From PMNU01 sp035479375 (GTDB lineage Bacteria > Patescibacteriota > Saccharimonadia > Saccharimonadales > UBA4665), in the NCBI GenBank assembly GCA_035479375.1, contig DATIIT010000006.1, forward strand, positions 1-64,000: a DNA stretch of 64,000 nt, given 5' to 3'. The notes under the pieces were generated by a model, which worked only from the letters and a program-made list of their open reading frames with translations, was not told the DNA's origin and did no database searches. Numbering within the stretch: position 1 is the stretch's first letter; every line of letters begins with the position of its first letter. The position numbers and the translations under genes are program-made. Of this stretch, positions 59,765-64,000 are shown piece by piece.

Positions 59765-62353
59765 CTAAATCCTCTCGGCGTGCAGCGTGGTCTGGGCGGC
59801 CGCGGCAATGGTGTCCAGGATGGCGGCCACTTCGTGGTCGGTCAGGGTGCGGTCGTAGCTGGCCAGGCCAAGGCGCAGGGTGATTTGCTTGTGCCCGGCG
59901 TCGTCGGTGCGCTGGTAAATGTCCACTGGGCCAAGTGACGGCACGGTGTTTTCCGGGCAAGCCACGCCCAGCTGCTCCCACACAAAATTGAACACCTCAG
60001 CGTACGGTGTGGCGGCCGGCACTTTAAGGCAAATGTCCTGCTCTACCTTGGGGAAGCGCGGCAGCGGGACGTAATCATTCTTGCGGGCCGTTTGCAAAAA
60101 CAGCAGCGGGTCGAGCTCAAACCCAGCGACGCAGTCCGGCAATTTGAAGGCCCGGCGCACTCCCACGCGGAATTCGCCCACCACGCCCCAGGCCAAGCCC
60201 TGCGCGTCACGCACCACAGCGCTGCGGCCGGGATCATAGGGCGCGGCCATCTGTTGCAGCCATGGGTCGAGGGTTGGCGCGGCAGCCTCCAGCGGCTCGA
60301 AATACACACTGTTTTTGGCGGAAAATGTCGCCAGCAAGTGCGTCAGGTACGCCCGCGCCTGGTAGTATGGGGCGCCGGGACGGCTCGCGGCGGCTTTGGC
60401 GTCTGCTGCCAGCACAAAGGCCAGCGAGTTGGCCTCGCGCGGCAATTCGTCGTCGCTGTAGTCTTTGGTGTTGTGGACGAGGCCCAGCTCAAACAAGCCA
60501 AAGGTGTCGGTGCCGGCCTTGATGTTGGGATGCACCATGCCGAGCAGGCTCGGTGCCAACCCCAGGCGGAAGTACTGCAACTCCGGGCTCAGCGCGTTGC
60601 TGAGCTGGAAGGCCTGGCCGCGGTCCTGGCCGGCTTTGTCCAGCACATTGCCGTGCACAAAACTGTAGCTGAGTACCTCGTTGGCGCCGGCGGCAGACAG
60701 CGTGCGGCGGATGGCGGCCTTCAGGTCCAGCAGCGGGTTGGTAGGCTGTGGCAGCAAGGTGCGCTTGGGCAATTCCAGCGGGAGGTGGTCGTAGCCGTAC
60801 AGGCGCCCCACTTCCTCTACCACGTCTTCCTTAATTTCGATGTCGGTGCGCCAGAAGGGCGCGGTCACCACGAGCCCGTCGCCCTGGATTTCCACGCGGA
60901 ATTCCACATTGGTAAGCAGCCCCTGCATTTCTTCGGCGGACAGTTGGAGGCCGAGCCGGGCGTTAATGAACGCCACCGGCACCTGGACTGGCGCGTGCAG
61001 GTTGCCGCGCTCCAGCGCCTCGGCCGGCACATGGTTGTCGTCCACCAGCGGGCTGGCCACTTTGCCGCCAGCAAACTTGCGGATTTCGTCGGTTATTTTA
61101 GCTACCACGGCTAGGTTTTGCAGCGGCGACTGGCCCTTGGTAAAGCGCGTCACCGCGTCGGTAAAGATGCCGTGCGCCATGCTGGTGCGGCGCATAGAGT
61201 ACATATCCCAGCTGGCCGCCTCAATGATGACGTTCTTGGTGTGCGCGTCCACCTCTGTTTCGGTGCCGCCCATGGCGCCGCCCACGCAAATTAATTTTTG
61301 CGGCGTGGCCACCATCATGGCTTCGGCGCGCGGCGTGATGGTTTTGCCGTTGAGCAGCGCGATCTGTTCGCCCTCGTGCGGTTTGCGCACCACCAGCGTG
61401 GCCTGACCGCCTTCGGACAGCGCAGCGACTTTATCGTAATCGTAAATGTGGATCGGCTGGCCGGTTTCCAGCATGAAAAAGTTGCTGTAGTCCACGATGT
61501 TGTTGATGCTGTGAATGCCCGCGCGGGCAAGGTCGGCCTGCAGCCACACCGGGCTCTGCTTGACCTCCACATCGCGCAGCACAATGGCGGTGAAGCGCGG
61601 CACCAGCTCTGGGATTTCGTTGCGCACCTCCAGCTTGAGTTCGTCGGCCTCTACGCCGGGGATTTCCGGGTGCATGGTATACCAAGGCGGGCTCTTGTAT
61701 GGCCGATGGTAGATGCCCTCTATCTCACGGGCGATGCCTAGCCAGCCAAAACAGTCCGGGCGATGCGTAAACATCTTGTTTTCCATATCTATGATGACGT
61801 CGCCGGTGAGGTGGTAGGCGTCGCCAAATGAGGTGCCAGGCGCCGGCACTTGGTGTTCGTCAAGGTGGCCGGAAATTTCCAGGATGCCGTTGTGGTCGTC
61901 GCCAAGGCCGAGCTCGCGCGCCGAGGCCAGCATGCCGTAGCTCATTTTGCCGCGCAGCGGGCGCGCCTCCAGCACAAACGGCTCGGGCGTGCCAAACGTA
62001 TCTGGTACGGTGCTGCCCGGTGGCAGCCACACGGCGGTAAAATCGGCGTGCACATTGGGTGCTCCGGTGATGACCTGCACCAGGCCGCCAGCGTCGCGCT
62101 CCACGTTTTGCACCACGCCCCCATCGTCCACCATGCAGATGTGCAGGTGGTCGGAGTCCGGGTGGTCCACGCACGACACGATCTTCACCACCACCGCGCC
62201 GTCATATTTGTGGCTATTGTCCACCACTTCTTCCACGGCACCGAGCTGCGAGCCGATGCGCTGCACCAGGTCGTCTACGCCGTTGGCCGCCGGGCCGCCG
62301 GCCGACCCGTAATGTTCGTTAATAAACTTCAGGGCTTGGGTGCTGATTTTCAT
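59765..62353 (-). CDS. pheT: Phenylalanine-tRNA ligase subunit beta
   Basis: 862 aa, with the N-terminal tRNA-binding OB domain (VVKIVSCVDHPDSDHLHICMV). B3/B4 and B5 domains follow, with VEEVGRLYGYDHLPLELPKRTL, then a C-terminal anticodon-binding domain ending LGLASYDRTLTDHEVAAILDTI. Slightly longer than the usual ~800. Overlaps the HIT gene by 4 nt (ATGA). Confidence 0.96.
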   Translation of the reverse strand: MKISTQALKFINEHYGSAGGPAANGVDDLVQRIGSQLGAVEEVVDNSHKYDGAVVVKIVSCVDHPDSDHLHICMVDDGGVVQNVERDAGGLVQVITGAPNVHADFTAVWLPPGSTVPDTFGTPEPFVLEARPLRGKMSYGMLASARELGLGDDHNGILEISGHLDEHQVPAPGTSFGDAYHLTGDVIIDMENKMFTHRPDCFGWLGIAREIEGIYHRPYKSPPWYTMHPEIPGVEADELKLEVRNEIPELVPRFTAIVLRDVEVKQSPVWLQADLARAGIHSINNIVDYSNFFMLETGQPIHIYDYDKVAALSEGGQATLVVRKPHEGEQIALLNGKTITPRAEAMMVATPQKLICVGGAMGGTETEVDAHTKNVIIEAASWDMYSMRRTSMAHGIFTDAVTRFTKGQSPLQNLAVVAKITDEIRKFAGGKVASPLVDDNHVPAEALERGNLHAPVQVPVAFINARLGLQLSAEEMQGLLTNVEFRVEIQGDGLVVTAPFWRTDIEIKEDVVEEVGRLYGYDHLPLELPKRTLLPQPTNPLLDLKAAIRRTLSAAGANEVLSYSFVHGNVLDKAGQDRGQAFQLSNALSPELQYFRLGLAPSLLGMVHPNIKAGTDTFGLFELGLVHNTKDYSDDELPREANSLAFVLAADAKAAASRPGAPYYQARAYLTHLLATFSAKNSVYFEPLEAAAPTLDPWLQQMAAPYDPGRSAVVRDAQGLAWGVVGEFRVGVRRAFKLPDCVAGFELDPLLFLQTARKNDYVPLPRFPKVEQDICLKVPAATPYAEVFNFVWEQLGVACPENTVPSLGPVDIYQRTDDAGHKQITLRLGLASYDRTLTDHEVAAILDTIAAAAQTTLHAERI

Positions 62354-62817
62354 GCCACGTCCTGCCCGGCGCCCGCCTTGATTTTGGCTTGGAGCTGTGC
62401 CAGTTCGTCGTCACCCATGCGCGGCCCTTCGCCGGTCTCGATAAAACCAGGGTACTGCGGAAAAAACTTCACGTGGGACACGCCCACCGGTTCGCCCGGG
62501 TTCAACCCGTGCATCGGGTACAGTTTGGCGTGCACGTGCGGCACGCCCTCGCCTTCAAACACCACGGCCACTTTGGGCACGCCGAACGCCTTTTCCAGTA
62601 GCTGTGCCACTTTTTTTGCGGCGTGCATGAGGGCGGTGAGCTCGTCGTCACCCAAGGCAAACACGTAGGCGCCAATGTTTTTCTTGGGCACCACCACCGT
62701 CTGCCCGGGCGTGGTTGGCCACAGCGTTAGAAACGCCAGGTGCGTGCCATCTTCCCACACCTTAAAACTGGGGATTTCGTTGTCTGCGATTTTTTCAAAA
62801 ACTGATTTGTCTGCCAT
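62350..62817 (-). CDS. HIT-family protein with an altered histidine triad
   Basis: 155 aa. HIT fold: PSFKVWEDGTHLAFLTLWPTTPGQTVVVPKKN and FEGEGVPHVHAKLYPMHG. The triad HxHxHxx reads HVHAKLY, with Lys in place of the third His. The second His is the usual nucleophile and is kept, but activity may change. It is placed between pheS and pheT and overlaps pheT by 4 nt. Confidence 0.88.
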   Translation of the reverse strand: MADKSVFEKIADNEIPSFKVWEDGTHLAFLTLWPTTPGQTVVVPKKNIGAYVFALGDDELTALMHAAKKVAQLLEKAFGVPKVAVVFEGEGVPHVHAKLYPMHGLNPGEPVGVSHVKFFPQYPGFIETGEGPRMGDDELAQLQAKIKAGAGQDVA

Positions 62818-62835
62818 GTCGTTGTCGGGTCCTTT

Positions 62836-63891
62836 TTAGGCGAATTGTTTCAGGAAGCTGAGCCGGCCGGCCTCAAAGTGCCGGATGTCCTCGATGCCAT
62901 ATTTCATCATCACCAGGCGCTCCAGGCCGCAGCCCCAGGCAAAGCCGGTGTACTCATTGGGGTCGATGCCGGCCATTTCCAGCACATGCGGGTGGATCAT
63001 GCCCATGCCCAAAAGTTCGATCCAGCCGGAGTAGCTGCACACCTGGCAGCCTTTTTTCTGGCAGAACGGGCAGCTGAGGGCGAGCTCGAAGCTCGGCTCG
63101 GTAAACGGGAAGTAAAACGGCTGGCTCTTGATCTCGATGTCTTGCTGGTAGTACTCGCTGAGGAAGGTTTTGAAGGTGGCCATGAGGTTGCCGGCGTGGA
63201 TGCCTTTATCTACGTACACGCCCTCAAATTGGTAGAAAGTGTGCTCGTGGCGGGCGTCAAGGTCCTCGTTGCGAAAAACGCGGCCCGGCAGCAGCACGGC
63301 AATGGGCTGGTTGGCGGACAAGTTGTCCTTAAACATGGACAGCACGCGATTTTGCATGGTGCTGGTGTGCGCCGGCGCAATCAAAGCTTTACCGTTTTTA
63401 TCTGTTTGGGTGGTCATGAAGGTGTCGTAATCGTCGCGCGCCGGGTGGCCTTCCGGGAAGTTCAGGCTAGTAAACATGTGCCAATCGTCGTCCAGCTCGC
63501 GCGATTCGATGGCCGTAAAGCCCATGCGGTAAAAGATGCCCAGCACGCTTTCCAACTCCTGCGTCAAGGGATGCTGGCTGCCGTGGCTGGCACTCAATAG
63601 CGCCGGCCGCTTGTCTGCCGGCAAGTTGAGGTCAAACGGCGCAGTGACGTCGATGGGTGGCAGCGTCTCGGCCACTTCCTGGTGGGCGGCCAGCAGCTGC
63701 TCCAGCTCGGCCTTGAGCTGGTTGATTTCGCGGCCAAACGCACTGCGCCCGTCTGCGGGCAACGTAGGGATCTCGGCGTACAGGGCGCGCAGCTCCACGG
63801 CTTTTAGGATCTCGGACTTGTCTTGCAGCTCCTGGAAGCGCGCCTTGAGCAGCTCGGCAACTTCAGCAATGCGGGGGTTTTGGTATTCCAT
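62836..63891 (-). CDS. pheS: Phenylalanine-tRNA ligase subunit alpha
   Basis: 351 aa, class II synthetase catalytic subunit. N-terminal coiled coil (AEVAELLKARFQELQDKSEILKAVELRA). Motif 2 region FRNEDLDARHEHTFYQFEGVYVDKG and motif 3 GFAWGCGLERLVMMKYGI. A CxxC-x(n)-CxxC-like patch (SCPFCQKKGCQVC) adds a possible zinc knuckle. First gene of pheS-HIT-pheT-cyclase. TATACT ends 9 nt before the ATG. Confidence 0.96.
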   Translation of the reverse strand: MEYQNPRIAEVAELLKARFQELQDKSEILKAVELRALYAEIPTLPADGRSAFGREINQLKAELEQLLAAHQEVAETLPPIDVTAPFDLNLPADKRPALLSASHGSQHPLTQELESVLGIFYRMGFTAIESRELDDDWHMFTSLNFPEGHPARDDYDTFMTTQTDKNGKALIAPAHTSTMQNRVLSMFKDNLSANQPIAVLLPGRVFRNEDLDARHEHTFYQFEGVYVDKGIHAGNLMATFKTFLSEYYQQDIEIKSQPFYFPFTEPSFELALSCPFCQKKGCQVCSYSGWIELLGMGMIHPHVLEMAGIDPNEYTGFAWGCGLERLVMMKYGIEDIRHFEAGRLSFLKQFA

Positions 63892-63928
63892 ACTCTAGCG
63901 AGTATACCATCTGTGGTAGTGTTAAGGT

Positions 63929-64000
63929 ATGGGTGTTGTCGTACACCGGCCGCGCAATGACGAGTTATTAAGCTGCCCTCTCCCGACCCTGCCAATAGGG
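63929..64000 (+). CDS. 5' end of an unknown gene (cut by window end)
   Basis: An open frame from the ATG at 63929 to the window end (24 codons, MGVVVHRPRNDELLSCPL...). TAGTGT with an upstream TG ends 6 nt before the ATG, the same leaderless layout as many genes here. Divergent from pheS. Too short to identify. Confidence 0.45.
   Translation, partial: MGVVVHRPRNDELLSCPLPTLPIG

Noticed and set aside
60092..61114. 340-aa open frame antisense to pheT
   Set aside because: Shadow frame of a well-supported synthetase gene, with low-complexity Gln/Ala/Val composition.
1..64000. UGA recoded as glycine (as in some CPR groups)
   Set aside because: UGA is a true stop in gatC and gatA, where it overlaps the next ATG, and no conserved gene reads through an in-frame UGA.
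1..64000. CRISPR arrays, tRNA/rRNA genes, transposases or phage genes
   Set aside because: I looked through the intergenic gaps and frames and found no spaced direct repeats, tRNA features or mobile-element enzymes.

Overview
The window is about 64 kb of GC-rich DNA (by eye near 58-60%), densely packed, using the standard code (UGA ends gatC and gatA). It looks like a chromosome segment of a Candidate Phyla Radiation (Patescibacteria) organism, possibly a high-GC Saccharibacteria relative. This is inference. It rests on the mix of genes: malic enzyme, class I aldolase, split transketolase, GAPDH, GatCAB, a pilus-type ATPase, DUF2207 and CAP proteins, and many short orphan genes, with no biosynthetic operons.

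Layout: 1-4 kb clpC (cut by the window start, with a CIRCE operator) and nusA (with a leader terminator). 4-16 kb pepN, yraN, rnhB, rplS, malic enzyme, a GspE/PilB ATPase, a SpoU methyltransferase and a CAP-domain protein, mixed with orphans. 16-27 kb dnaE behind a low-GC OLD-like ATPase/TOPRIM gene, a 783-aa caspase-like protein, a YtxH pair and an FtsK-like orphan. 27-35 kb galU, the gatC-gatA-x-gatB cluster and uvrB. 35-46 kb LOG-like, HAD, PfkB-type kinase, fructose-bisphosphate aldolase, split transketolase, ribulose-phosphate epimerase and RpiB. 47-53 kb GAPDH, NUDIX, pyrophosphatase, GDPD, an FNR-like reductase and glutaredoxin/thioredoxin reductase. 53-59 kb a cell-surface block: FKBP, two tandem metzincin-like lipoproteins and DUF2207. 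59-64 kb pheS, HIT, pheT and a cyclase.

The enzymes fit a small fermentative metabolism: lower glycolysis, a non-oxidative pentose phosphate shunt (transketolase, epimerase, RpiB) and malic enzyme. Surface genes (two metzincin lipoproteins, CAP protein, FKBP, pilus-type ATPase, DUF2207) would suit an episymbiont.

The most unusual features are: (1) two related ~200-230 bp intergenic elements at 16.2 kb and 48.1 kb, built from capped hairpins whose stems have diverged while still pairing, and a third multi-hairpin palindrome at 7.3 kb; (2) many genes whose -10 hexamer ends 6-8 nt before the start codon, suggesting widespread leaderless mRNAs; (3) a promoter-terminator leader before nusA; (4) the tandem metzincins; (5) the caspase-like protein; (6) the low-GC OLD-like gene abutting dnaE. 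No tRNA, rRNA, CRISPR array or transposase was seen.
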